Source: Thiohalobacter sp. IOR34
GTDB lineage: Bacteria > Pseudomonadota > Gammaproteobacteria > Thiohalobacterales > Thiohalobacteraceae
DNA: 64,000 nt
Assembly (NCBI RefSeq): GCF_030406045.1
Contig: NZ_CP128988.1
Span: 1,895,438-1,959,437 of the forward strand
Direction: 5' to 3'
Position numbers and translations under genes: made by a program. The notes beneath the pieces are model-generated. The model searched no databases. It was not told the origin of the DNA and worked only from the letters and a program-made list of their open reading frames with translations. Positions 34,897 to 43,079 of the stretch are shown here, piece after piece. The first letter of the stretch is position 1. Each line of letters opens with the position of its first letter.

Positions 34897-35364
34897 ATGA
34901 ACGACTCGCAACTCGCCAGCCTGCTGGAAGCCGAACTGGGCTGCGCCCGCGAGATGCTCGGGCTGCTCGACGAGGAACAGGCAGCGCTCAAGGCACGGGA
35001 CCACGCCACGATGGAGCGCCTGGTGCAGACCAAGCTCGACCGCTTCCGCCAGTGGGAGGAGGTCGAACGGGCCCGCGTCGCCCTGACCCGCGAGGCCGGC
35101 TATGGCGAGGACACCGCGGCCCTGATCGCGGCCCTGCCCGCCGACTCGCCGCTGCACGTCCGCTGGGAGGCGCTGCTGGAGCTGCTCGGCAAATGCCAGC
35201 AGCGCAACCGCAGCAACGGCCTGCACATCGAACTCAACCGGCGCCATCTGGAAGATGCACTGAGCATCCTGCGCGGCCTGCCACTGGCCCCCGCCCCCAC
35301 CTACGAGGCCAGCGGCACCACCGCCCAGAAGACCGGCGCCGGACGCAATCTCGGCACCGCCTGA
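34897..35364 (+). CDS. flgN: Flagellar export chaperone FlgN
   Basis: A 155-residue, largely helical FlgN. LLEAELGCAREMLGLLDEEQAALKAR-like coiled helices open the protein, RNRSNGLHIELNRRHLEDAL is the conserved C-terminal block, and the tail is low-complexity. It chaperones FlgK and FlgL before export. It is tightly linked to flgM, as in Pseudomonas and Vibrio relatives. Confidence 0.9.
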   Translation: MNDSQLASLLEAELGCAREMLGLLDEEQAALKARDHATMERLVQTKLDRFRQWEEVERARVALTREAGYGEDTAALIAALPADSPLHVRWEALLELLGKCQQRNRSNGLHIELNRRHLEDALSILRGLPLAPAPTYEASGTTAQKTGAGRNLGTA

Positions 35365-35463
35365 GAGACCCTCTTCCCCCTGCCGCAGGACCGTCCCCGG
35401 CTGTTGCTTTCCCCCTCCGTCTGCGTATCATTCGCTGATCGTTGAAGCACCTGGCTGAGGGGC

Positions 35464-36198
35464 ATGGCAGAGGCAGGCGGCACGCCGCAGTACGAAAGCA
35501 AGAGCGAGAAGGTCACCCGCCTTCCCCAGATCATCGGTCTGCTGCGCCGCCTCCACGACAGCCGCAGCCTGCTCCGCGCCACCCTCCGTGGCAGCGAGCA
35601 GACCTTCAACACCGTGCTGCTGGAGGTCGATGCCGAACGCGGACGGATCAGCCTCGACGAACTCAACTCCACCCTTGGCCAGAAACTGGTCGAGACCGAC
35701 AGGCACCTGCGCGTCACCGGCCAGCATCAGGGCGTGCAGATCAGCTTCGAGTGCGACGTCTCCATCCAGCGGGACGCCGAGGGCCTCATCTACTACCGGG
35801 CCGCCCTGCCCCGCCAGATCGACTACCTGCAGCGGCGCGCCTATTTCCGGGTACCGGTCGCCATGGCCATGGGGCTCAGCGTGCGCCTGCCACTGGCCGA
35901 GGACCGGGTGATCGAGGGCCAGTTGCGCGATCTGTCGATGTGCGGCCTGGGCGCACTGCTCGAAACAACGGACAATCTGCGTCGTGGCCTGCTCGTCCCG
36001 GACTGCAGCCTGCTGCTGCCCAGGCAGGAGCCGATCACCGGCGCCCTGGAGATCCGCTACGCCACTCAGCAGGAAGGCAACAGGTTCACCCACGTCGGTG
36101 CCCGCTTCGTCAACCTGGAGAAACCCCAGGAACACCGCCTGCGGCGGCTGGTCACCCAGCTGGAACGCGAGATGCTGCGCCGCAAGACCCGCGACTGA
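35464..36198 (+). CDS. YcgR-like flagellar brake (PilZ domain)
   Basis: A 244-residue protein. An N-terminal YcgR_N split-barrel (about 20-120; RATLRGSEQTFNTVLLEVD) is followed by a PilZ domain. c-di-GMP ligands are visible in QRRAYFRVPV (RxxxR) and DLSMCGLGAL (DxSxxG). Such proteins bind the motor when c-di-GMP is high and slow or bias rotation. It lies 99 bp downstream of flgN on the same strand. A GGDEF-EAL protein that could set its ligand level is encoded at 47182. Confidence 0.85.
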   Translation: MAEAGGTPQYESKSEKVTRLPQIIGLLRRLHDSRSLLRATLRGSEQTFNTVLLEVDAERGRISLDELNSTLGQKLVETDRHLRVTGQHQGVQISFECDVSIQRDAEGLIYYRAALPRQIDYLQRRAYFRVPVAMAMGLSVRLPLAEDRVIEGQLRDLSMCGLGALLETTDNLRRGLLVPDCSLLLPRQEPITGALEIRYATQQEGNRFTHVGARFVNLEKPQEHRLRRLVTQLEREMLRRKTRD

Positions 36199-36229
36199 CC
36201 CCTCGCGATTGGTTACAATCCCCTTCCCC

Positions 36230-36306
36230 GCCCCGGTAGCTCAGCTGGATAGAGCAAGCGCCTCCTAAGCGCTAGGTCGGACGTTCGAATCGTCTCCGGG
36301 GCACCA
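36230..36306 (+). tRNA. tRNA-Arg (anticodon CCT), CCA encoded
   Basis: A 77-nt cloverleaf. The acceptor GCCCCGG pairs with CCGGGGC, discriminator A and CCA follow. The D arm is GCTC/GAGC, the anticodon arm AGCGC-CTCCTAA-GCGCT gives anticodon CCT (reads AGG), and the T arm GGACG-TTCGAAT-CGTCT has one G-T pair. A TACAAT box lies just upstream at 36214-36219. A 21-bp inverted copy of its variable/T-arm segment occurs at 36363-36383. Confidence 0.95.
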
Positions 36307-36362
36307 TTAATCTCAAATAGCAGTAACTTGGGTGAGGAATCCAGCGACCTCACCTGGCACAC

Positions 36363-36383
36363 ACGATTCGAACGTCCGACCTA
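36363..36383 (-). repeat. Inverted 21-bp copy of tRNA-Arg 3' segment
   Basis: ACGATTCGAACGTCCGACCT plus one more base is the exact reverse complement of 36273-36293, the end of the anticodon arm through the T loop of the neighbouring tRNA-Arg(CCT). The arms are 69 bp apart. It could be a scar of a tRNA-targeting integrative element or a fragment of a second, inverted tRNA gene. No integrase is nearby. Confidence 0.75.
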
Positions 36384-36485
36384 TCCCATCGGCCTCCCAC
36401 TGCCCTTTCCGGCCGGCCTCGGCCTACCCACCGCTTGGCAACTGTGACCTGTTCCGCAGTTTCTGAGATAATTTTCCCAATTTTA

Positions 36486-36514
36486 TTGACGCCGGAAATT
36501 ATTGGTACTATTTT
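36486..36514 (+). promoter_or_regulatory. Probable sigma-70 promoter with direct repeats, upstream of the DUF6502 gene
   Basis: TTGACG, 17 bp, TATTTT. Two copies of TTTTCCCAA (36472-36480 and 36511-36519, start-to-start 39 bp) flank the -35 and overlap the -10, which suggests an operator for a repressor. Predicted transcription would start next to ATG 36522, so either the mRNA is nearly leaderless or ATG 36534 is the true start. Confidence 0.4.
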
Positions 36515-36521
36515 CCCAAGC

Positions 36522-37355
36522 ATGGACATCGCCATGACGACACACCAGATCCTGACCGAAACCGTGTACCGCATCATGCGCCCGCTCGCCCGGGTGCTGT
36601 TGCGCAACGGGGTTGCCTTCCACACCTTCGCGGAGGTGGCAAAGAAGGCCTTCGTGGACATCGCCTTCGAGGAATTCGGCACCGAGGGACGCAAACAGAC
36701 CATCTCCCGCGTCTCCGCCCTCACCGGGCTGACACGCAAGGAGACCAAGCGCCTGCACGAACTGGGCAGCCTGATCGACGAGGCGGCGATACAGCGCTAC
36801 AACCGGGCGGTGCGGGTATTGAGCGGTTGGCAGAACGACCCCGATTTCCGCGACAGCGACGGCCGTCCCGCCACGCTGCCCATCGAGGGCGGGATCTCCA
36901 GCTTCCACGAACTGGTGCGACGCTACAGCGGCGACATCCCCACCCAGGCGATGCTCGCCGTGCTCGAGGCCGGCGGCAGCGTGCAACGACTCGGGGAACA
37001 GGTATGCCTGAAACGGCCAGCCTATCTGCCGGCGGACGATCCCTGCGAAGGGCTGCGCATCCTCGGCGCGGACACCGCCGAGCTCATCGCCACCATCGAA
37101 TTCAACCTGCGCATGCCGCCCGAGCAGCGCCGTTTCCAACGCAAGGTCTCAAACCACCAGATCCGCAAGGACGCCCTGCAGAGGTTTCACGCCCTGGCAG
37201 CGGAGAAATCCCAGGCCCTGCTGGAGGAACTCGACGAATGGCTGGCCCGCCACGAGGCCGGTGACGACGAAAATGCGTGCTATGCGAGCCTCGGCATCCA
37301 CTACGCCGAGGACTGTCTGGCACGGGAATCAGCTTGTAAGGAGGAAACACCATGA
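36522..37355 (+). CDS. DUF6502 family protein
   Basis: A 277-residue cytoplasmic protein of the DUF6502 family; the function is not established. The N-terminus ETVYRIMRPLARVLLRNGVAF, then FAEVAKKAFVDIAFEEFG and VSALTGLTRKETKRL suggest a winged-helix-like regulatory domain. The C-terminal half is helical. It overlaps the DUF5666 lipoprotein gene by ATGA, so the two are co-translated. ATG 36522 or 36534 may be the start. It may sense or control the lipoprotein partner, but that is a guess from linkage. Confidence 0.7.
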   Translation: MDIAMTTHQILTETVYRIMRPLARVLLRNGVAFHTFAEVAKKAFVDIAFEEFGTEGRKQTISRVSALTGLTRKETKRLHELGSLIDEAAIQRYNRAVRVLSGWQNDPDFRDSDGRPATLPIEGGISSFHELVRRYSGDIPTQAMLAVLEAGGSVQRLGEQVCLKRPAYLPADDPCEGLRILGADTAELIATIEFNLRMPPEQRRFQRKVSNHQIRKDALQRFHALAAEKSQALLEELDEWLARHEAGDDENACYASLGIHYAEDCLARESACKEETP

Positions 37356-38350
37356 ATACGCGCACCACGATTCTCGGCGGTACCGTCGCCCTGGCCATCG
37401 CCACCGGCCTCACGGCCTGCGGCGGCGGCGGTGGCGGCAGCGTGGCCGGCATCGGTGGCACCGGCATCACCACCACCGGCACCATTACCGGTTTCGGCAG
37501 TATCATCGTCAACGGCGTGCACTACGACATCGACTCGGCCAGCATCAGCAAGGATGGACGCAGCGCCACAAACACCGCGGCCAACACCGACCTGCGCGTT
37601 GGCATGGTGGTCACCGTGCAGGGCACCCAGAACGACGATGGCACCGGCACAGCCACCACGGTCATCTACCGTGACGAGCTGCAGGGGCCGGTCAGCAACA
37701 TCGACGTCGGTGCTTCGAGTTTCGAGATCATGGGCGTCAGCGTGCAGGTCGACAGCTCGACCCGATTCTCGCAGTGCAGTGACGACGGCACCGCACCCGT
37801 GACCCTGGATCTCAGTACCCACCTGTCAAGCAACGACCTGGTCGAGGTCAGCGGCTACCGCATCACCAGCGGCATCCAGGCCACCTATGTGGAACTCAAG
37901 GACAGCTCATGTACCGAGGACGACAAGAGTGAGGTGGAAGTGAAGGGCACCCTGCAGACGGACGGCAGCTTCACCACCGTCGGCGGCACTGCCCTCACCC
38001 TCGACACCACCAGCGCCGGCTGCGTCGACCCGGTCGCCACCCTGGGCCTGTCCGGCTTCGTGGAGCTGAAGGGCAGCTATGACCCGAGCAACGGCTTCTG
38101 CACCACCCAGGGCGAGAGTGAGGACGAACACCCGGGCATGGACTCGAGTTCGGATGAAAGCTACGAGATGGAAGGCCTCATCACCGACCATGACGCCAGT
38201 GCCCAGACCTTCAGGATCAACGGCGTGCTGGTCTACTACGCCAGCGCCAGCCTGCAGGTCACGCCCGGTGACGGCACTCGTGTAGAGGTCAAGGGCAGCA
38301 TCAACAGCGACGGCTCGATCTCCGCCTCCAGTATCGAGGCCGACGATTGA
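37352..38350 (+). CDS. DUF5666 domain-containing lipoprotein
   Basis: A 332-residue exported protein. A signal peptide with lipobox GLTAC (cysteine about residue 23) is followed by a glycine stretch. It contains about three related beta-rich modules with the pattern ITGFGSIIVNGVHYDID, VEVKGTLQTDGSF and MEGLITDHDASAQTFRINGV, as in DUF5666 repeats. Acidic overall, with two short Glu/Asp/Ser-rich patches. AAGGAGG precedes the ATG. Probably an outer-membrane or periplasmic OB-like protein; the ligand is unknown. Confidence 0.75.
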   Translation: MNTRTTILGGTVALAIATGLTACGGGGGGSVAGIGGTGITTTGTITGFGSIIVNGVHYDIDSASISKDGRSATNTAANTDLRVGMVVTVQGTQNDDGTGTATTVIYRDELQGPVSNIDVGASSFEIMGVSVQVDSSTRFSQCSDDGTAPVTLDLSTHLSSNDLVEVSGYRITSGIQATYVELKDSSCTEDDKSEVEVKGTLQTDGSFTTVGGTALTLDTTSAGCVDPVATLGLSGFVELKGSYDPSNGFCTTQGESEDEHPGMDSSSDESYEMEGLITDHDASAQTFRINGVLVYYASASLQVTPGDGTRVEVKGSINSDGSISASSIEADD

Positions 38351-38389
38351 ACCAGCCCCTCCTGCGATGGCCATCAGGCCATCCTGTTG

Positions 38390-38417
38390 GGCGCACCTCT
38401 TGGGGTGCGCCTTTTTT
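38390..38417 (+). terminator. Intrinsic terminator after the DUF5666 gene
   Basis: GGCGCACC, a 6-nt loop, GGTGCGCC, then six Ts. The perfect 8-bp stem starts 39 bp after the stop codon. Confidence 0.85.
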
Positions 38418-38488
38418 CATTGCCAACTGCCACTACACACAATGTAGTCAATGATGTCCCCCGGGCTTCTTCGCGCGTCTGGCAGCGA

Positions 38489-38747
38489 TTAGCCCGCACA
38501 TTGCACCAAGGCACACCGCATGATCGGGGATCATGCGGTTATACAAGGCTGGGGCCATGAGAGGCCTATTTGGGCCTATTTGGGCCGATTACGCGTTGTG
38601 CCTATTCAATTTCAGGCCATATCGGGCAGCGTATCTTGGGCGCCCCCGTCAAACCATGGCTACGGCCATGCTTCCTCGGGCGATCGAACAAACTGCTTGG
38701 CCAGATTTGCACTGAAACTCGAATCCTTGGTGCAATATCCGGGCTAG
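38489..38747. repeat. MITE-like dispersed element, copy B
   Basis: A 259-bp element with inverted ends TTAGCCCGCACATTGCACC on the left and, from the right inward, CTAGCCCGGATATTGCACC. Its interior is the reverse complement of copy A over most of its length. It contains its own sub-palindrome (CCGCATGATC/GATCATGCGG, 38517-38539) and the direct repeat GGCCTATTTG. Short ORFs across it are not credible. With the terminator before it and about 180 bp of unassigned sequence after it, it accounts for the 38351-38931 gap. Confidence 0.75.
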
Positions 38748-38931
38748 CGACCGCTCCTACGAGTGGCCGCAATGCCGGCAGGGCGGGAACCGCCCGCCAG
38801 CATGCCACTGCGGCAGGTCCTGGTGCGAGGTGTGCACCTTCCCCTTGGAAACGTTCGGCCGGTGGCGGTCGAGACGTCCCCACGGCAAGGGCTGAAGGCG
38901 GCAGGTGGTTCGCAGGATAGCGCTTCGAGGC

Positions 38932-41130
38932 TCAGACCTGACGGTTCGCCTCGAGCACGTTCGGCAACTGGCCGATACGCCCCAGCACCCGGCTCAGTTC
39001 GGCCAGGTCGCTGATCTCCAGGGTCAGGCGCATGTGCGCCACGTGGTCCTTGCTGTCGGTGTAGGTATTGACGCCGATGACGTTGACCTTTTCGCTGGCG
39101 AGGATGTTGGTGATGTCGCGCAACAGGGCCGGACGATCGTAGGCCAGCACCTGGATGTCGACCGGGTAGGTGTCGCCGCTACCGTCGCCCCAGTCCACCT
39201 CGAGCAGGCGTTCGCGATTCTCGCTCTTCAGACGCAGCACGTTGGGACAGTCGCGGCGATGGATGGTCACGCCGCGGCCGCGGGTGATGTAGCCGACGAT
39301 GGGATCGTTGGGCACCGGCCGGCAGCACTGTGCCATATGGGTGAGCAGGTTGCCCACGCCCTCGACCTGAACGTCGCCCTGCCCCTTGCCCGGTGGGTGC
39401 TGGCGTTCGCGGACCGGCAGTTCCAGTTCGATGCGCGCCGGTGCAGCCAGCTCGTTGGCGGCAGCCGCGATCTGTGCGGTGCTGAAGTCACCCTTGCCGA
39501 TGGCGGCCAGCATGTCGTCCACCGAATCGCGGTTCAGGCGCTCGGCGAGCTGTTCCCAGGGGATCTGCTGGGTACCGAGGCGATTGAGCTCACGCTCCAG
39601 CACGCTGCGCCCGGCGGCGATATTGATCTCCTGATCCTGCTCGCGGAACCAGTGGCGGACCTTGGCCCGGGCACGCGGCGTCTTCAGGTAGCCCAGATGC
39701 GGACTCAGCCAGTCACGGCTGGGCACACCCTGGCGGGTGGTGAGGATCTCCACCTGTTCACCATTGCGTAGTTCATAGGTCAACGGCACGATGCGGCCGT
39801 TGACCTTGGCGCCGCGGCAGCGGTGGCCGATCTCGGTATGGATGTAGTAGGCGAAATCGAGCGGCGTGGCACCCTGCGGCAGGTCGATGACCCGCCCCTG
39901 CGGGGTCAGCACATAGACCCGCTCCTGACCGCTCTCCGACTTGAAACGATCGACGAATTCGCTGGCCGAGGCTTCCTCGTCCTTCCACTCCAGCAGCTGA
40001 CGCAGCCAGGCGATCTTCTTCTCGAAGCCGGCATCGAAGCGGGCCCCCTCCTTGTAGCGCCAGTGTGCCGCCACACCCAGCTCGGCATGCTCGTGCATCT
40101 CCCGGGTACGGATCTGCACCTCCAGCGTCTTGCCGTCGGGCCCGACCACCGCGGTATGCAGTGAGCGGTAGTTGTTCTCCTTGGGATTGGCGATGTAGTC
40201 GTCGAATTCCTTGGGGATGTGCCGCCACAGGCCATGCACCACGCCCAGCGCCGCATAGCAGTCGGCCACCCGTTCGACCAGGATGCGCACCGCGCGTACG
40301 TCGAAGATCTGGTGGAAGTCAACGTTCTTGCGCTGCATCTTCCGCCAGATGCTGTAGATATGCTTGGGCCGGCCGCTGACCTCGGCCTCGATGCCGATCT
40401 GGTCCAGCTCCTTGCGCAACTGGCCGATGATGGTCTCGATCTGCCGTTCACGGTCGATACGCCGCTCATCGAGATACGCGGCGATCGCCTGGTAGCTGTC
40501 GGGGTCCAGATAGCGCAGCGACAGATCCTCCAGCTCCCACTTGAGCTGCCCCATGCCGAGCCGGTTGGCCAGCGGAGCGTAGATATCGAGGGTCTCGCGG
40601 CTGATGCGCTGCTGCTGGTCGGGCGACAGGTATTTGAGGGTGCGCATGTTGTGCAGGCGGTCGGCCAGCTTGATCAGCACCACGCGCACGTCCTTGACCA
40701 TCGCCAGCAGCAGCTTGCGCAGGCTCTCCGCCTGCTGCTGCGCCTTGTGCGCGGCATCGCGGTACTGGCTGAGCAGGCCCATCTTGGTCACGCCGTCGAC
40801 CAGCTGGGCGATGACCGGGCCGAACTCGGCCTCGATCTCGGCCAGTTCGATGGGGGTGTCCTCGACCACGTCGTGCAGCAGGGCGGCGGCGATGGTCTCG
40901 GGGTCCATGTTCAGCCGGGCGAGGATCTCCGCCACCGAGAGGACATGAACGAGGTAGGGTTCACCCGAGGCGCGCCGCTGGCCGTCATGGGCGGCCGCGG
41001 CCTTTTCCAGGGCACGGTGGATCAGCAGCCGCCCCTCCTCATCGCGGTCCCCGGCGAGCACATCGAACCAGCAGTCGAGGTCGAGGCTGCCCGCCTGCGC
41101 CTGCTGTCGTGTCTGCTCTGCCTGTACCAT
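38932..41130 (-). CDS. relA: RelA-type (p)ppGpp synthetase with retained HD-hydrolase residues
   Basis: A 732-residue Rel/Spo protein: HD domain (about 45-200), synthetase (about 245-360), TGS (about 400-465) and C-terminal zinc-finger/ACT regions. The synthetase has KHIYSIWRKMQRKN and EFDD at 308-311, the ExDD signature of monofunctional RelA. Unlike E. coli RelA, the HD site is intact: H62, HDVVED at 86-91 and N161 in RLHNMR. It could therefore be bifunctional. ATG 41130 (AGAGG 11 nt upstream) gives RelA-like length; an in-frame ATG at 41223 adds 31 atypical residues read from the upstream repeat-like region. Confidence 0.9.
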   Translation of the reverse strand: MVQAEQTRQQAQAGSLDLDCWFDVLAGDRDEEGRLLIHRALEKAAAAHDGQRRASGEPYLVHVLSVAEILARLNMDPETIAAALLHDVVEDTPIELAEIEAEFGPVIAQLVDGVTKMGLLSQYRDAAHKAQQQAESLRKLLLAMVKDVRVVLIKLADRLHNMRTLKYLSPDQQQRISRETLDIYAPLANRLGMGQLKWELEDLSLRYLDPDSYQAIAAYLDERRIDRERQIETIIGQLRKELDQIGIEAEVSGRPKHIYSIWRKMQRKNVDFHQIFDVRAVRILVERVADCYAALGVVHGLWRHIPKEFDDYIANPKENNYRSLHTAVVGPDGKTLEVQIRTREMHEHAELGVAAHWRYKEGARFDAGFEKKIAWLRQLLEWKDEEASASEFVDRFKSESGQERVYVLTPQGRVIDLPQGATPLDFAYYIHTEIGHRCRGAKVNGRIVPLTYELRNGEQVEILTTRQGVPSRDWLSPHLGYLKTPRARAKVRHWFREQDQEINIAAGRSVLERELNRLGTQQIPWEQLAERLNRDSVDDMLAAIGKGDFSTAQIAAAANELAAPARIELELPVRERQHPPGKGQGDVQVEGVGNLLTHMAQCCRPVPNDPIVGYITRGRGVTIHRRDCPNVLRLKSENRERLLEVDWGDGSGDTYPVDIQVLAYDRPALLRDITNILASEKVNVIGVNTYTDSKDHVAHMRLTLEISDLAELSRVLGRIGQLPNVLEANRQV

Positions 41131-41154
41131 CGGGGTAGAAACCTCTGCCGTAAT

Positions 41155-41370
41155 TTTTAACCCGGTAACTAAATATGCCGGGTCACAGCTGTCCGGAAAA
41201 ATCGGCCTAGTGAACGATTTCATGCTGCATATCGAGCATAAAGTCGACTCGAATAGGTGTCACCGACTTGGAAGCCAAGCCAGAATTCTGCCGCTTAGAA
41301 ATCTGCTAGTTACATGCGAACAATCGCTGATTTCAAGTTATTCCGGACACTAGTGATGCCGGGTTAATAC
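41155..41370. mobile_element. Possible degenerate IS remnant upstream of relA
   Basis: This AT-richer segment has imperfect inverted ends: GCCGGGTCACAGCTGTCCGGA on the left (41178-41198) and TCCGGACACTAGTGATGCCGG on the right, in the opposite sense. On the minus strand a short reading frame ends in FMLDMQHEIVH, resembling a transposase tail, but is closed by a stop about 29 codons earlier. The rest of 41131-41460 shows nothing codable. Confidence 0.3.
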
Positions 41371-41460
41371 TTTCAACTATAGAAGAAAACTGTTCTGCCT
41401 GCCCGAAGGCGGACAGCACATAGCCTCCACCCGAGGATGGAAGCCACCTGTTTGTCTTAG

Positions 41461-42117
41461 TTATCTGGGGGCAGCACTGAGGGATTCAAGCCGCCCCTTG
41501 GCCGCAAGGCCGGCCAGGCGCTCCACCCAGTCGGCATAGATGGCATCGACCGCGGACTGAAAGGCCTCGACGCTGGCATAGATGCCGGCCCCCGACGGCA
41601 CCTCGCTGCGGCGCTGGAAACGCTCGTCCAGCAGCACCCGGCCGCTGGCGGCATCTCTCAGCACCAGGCGCAGGCCAACCCGGACCCCGGGCGTGGACCC
41701 GCCGGTGAGCTGTTCGAAGGCCTCGATGCTGCCCTGCAAGCGGTAACGGGGCCTGGTCGCGGCGGATTCCGTGACCACCCGGGAGGCGAGCCGGCTGGCA
41801 TCGAGATACTGCACCAGGCGCGCCTGCAACAGCCGCGGCGGGCTGTCGATCCAGTGATGGTAGTGATGCCGCTGCAACTGCAGGGGCTGCGCGGCAGCGG
41901 TGAACAACAGCGCCCGCTCACGGTACAGTGCCGGGCCGCGGAACGGCGCCACGGCCAGCTCGCCGTGCAGCAGGGGGGTGGCCAGGACCCGCGCCGGCGG
42001 TCGCTCGGCCAGGCGATAGAAACGGTCCTCGGGCACCACCGAGGAACCACTGCAGCCGGCCAGCAGCAAGGCCAGGATGACCGCTGTCAGCCGGGTCTTG
42101 ATCTGCCGGGCGTTCAT
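41461..42117 (-). CDS. ABC-type transport auxiliary lipoprotein (MCE/Mla-linked)
   Basis: A 218-residue lipoprotein. Its signal is AVILALLLAGC with lipobox LLAGC (cysteine about residue 22). ARVLATPLLHGELAVAPFRGP and later VGLRLVLRDAASGRVLLDE fit the ABC_trans_aux/PqiC-like family. Such proteins pair with MlaD/MCE proteins in outer-membrane lipid trafficking. It overlaps the MCE gene by ATGA and is the last gene of the run beginning at 49955. Followed by 330 bp without genes. Confidence 0.8.
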   Translation of the reverse strand: MNARQIKTRLTAVILALLLAGCSGSSVVPEDRFYRLAERPPARVLATPLLHGELAVAPFRGPALYRERALLFTAAAQPLQLQRHHYHHWIDSPPRLLQARLVQYLDASRLASRVVTESAATRPRYRLQGSIEAFEQLTGGSTPGVRVGLRLVLRDAASGRVLLDERFQRRSEVPSGAGIYASVEAFQSAVDAIYADWVERLAGLAAKGRLESLSAAPR

Positions 42118-43058
42118 GGCCTGGCCTCCGCATCCTGCGGTGGCTTGCCGGTCAGCAGCACCCCGGGGTTGCTGCGGATCTGACGGGTGAACTCGTTCAT
42201 GTTGCGGCTCGCTCCTTCGAGATCGTAGAGAATGGCATCCACCGAGGCGGCGACGGCGTCCACCGTGCGGCGCAGGCCGAGTACCATCTGCCGCACCTCC
42301 TCGTCGTTGTCGTCGACCAGGTCATGCACGCCGGCCAGCATCTCGTCGAGTTGCCGGCGCGAGTTGTCCAGGCCGTCGGAGAGCTGCACCAGGTTGTTCG
42401 AGAAACGCTCGGTGTTGACCACGATGCGGTCGATGCGCTGCTCGGTGTCACCATCCAGCATGCGGTTCAGATAGCGCGCGCTGCCCTCCAGCTGGCCGAC
42501 CATGGTCTCCAGGTCCTGCAGGATGCGCGGCAGGCGCGCCTCCAGCTCGCCGCCGATGGTGCTGACCTGGCGGTTGAGGTTCTCCAGCAGCGGCCGCACC
42601 GTGTCGCGGGTCAGCCCGCCGAGGTCGTCGGCGACACTGCCGAGCACGGCGAACAGATCGACGCCCTGCTCGCCACGGATCTCGCTGCCCGGCGGCAGAT
42701 AACTGCGGCTGTCGCCCTCCTCGATGTTGATCACCGTCTCCGCCAGCAACCCTGAGGCGGCGATCCGTGCCCGGCTGTCCTCGGGGATCTTCCAGTCGTG
42801 GCGCACGCTCAGCTCGACCCGGTAACGGGTGCCCTCGGCATCCTGCACGGGGACGATGTCCTGCACGAAGCCAACCTGGTAACCCTCGTAGGTGACCAGA
42901 CTGCCGTCCATCAGCCCGGTGATGTTGGGGTAGGTGACGTAATAGGATTCCGCCTGGCCGACCCGACCGGTGATCTTGTAGAGCACACCGAGCAAGACGC
43001 CGATGGCGGCCAGCACGAAAACGCCCACTGCCAGATAGTTGATCGTGTCCCTTTTCAT
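42114..43058 (-). CDS. mlaD: MlaD-family MCE protein
   Basis: A 314-residue periplasmic substrate-binding subunit. One N-terminal transmembrane helix (YLAVGVFVLAAIGVLLGVLY) is followed by one MCE domain (about 40-120; VTYPNITGLMDGSLVTYEGY, LLAETVINIEEGD). A long helical tail (about 130-310) probably assembles into a hexameric tube. It is longer than E. coli MlaD (183 residues), so the tail may span more of the periplasm. 21 bp downstream of the ATPase gene. Confidence 0.88.
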   Translation of the reverse strand: MKRDTINYLAVGVFVLAAIGVLLGVLYKITGRVGQAESYYVTYPNITGLMDGSLVTYEGYQVGFVQDIVPVQDAEGTRYRVELSVRHDWKIPEDSRARIAASGLLAETVINIEEGDSRSYLPPGSEIRGEQGVDLFAVLGSVADDLGGLTRDTVRPLLENLNRQVSTIGGELEARLPRILQDLETMVGQLEGSARYLNRMLDGDTEQRIDRIVVNTERFSNNLVQLSDGLDNSRRQLDEMLAGVHDLVDDNDEEVRQMVLGLRRTVDAVAASVDAILYDLEGASRNMNEFTRQIRSNPGVLLTGKPPQDAEARP

Positions 43059-43079
43059 ACCATGTCCCTTTTCATGGGC

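Noticed and set aside
38520..38747. Small ORFs in the repeat region, including one ending LESLVQYPG
   Set aside because: The same tail appears in a shadow frame near 56665 because both cross the terminal repeat; it is a repeat signature, not a protein.
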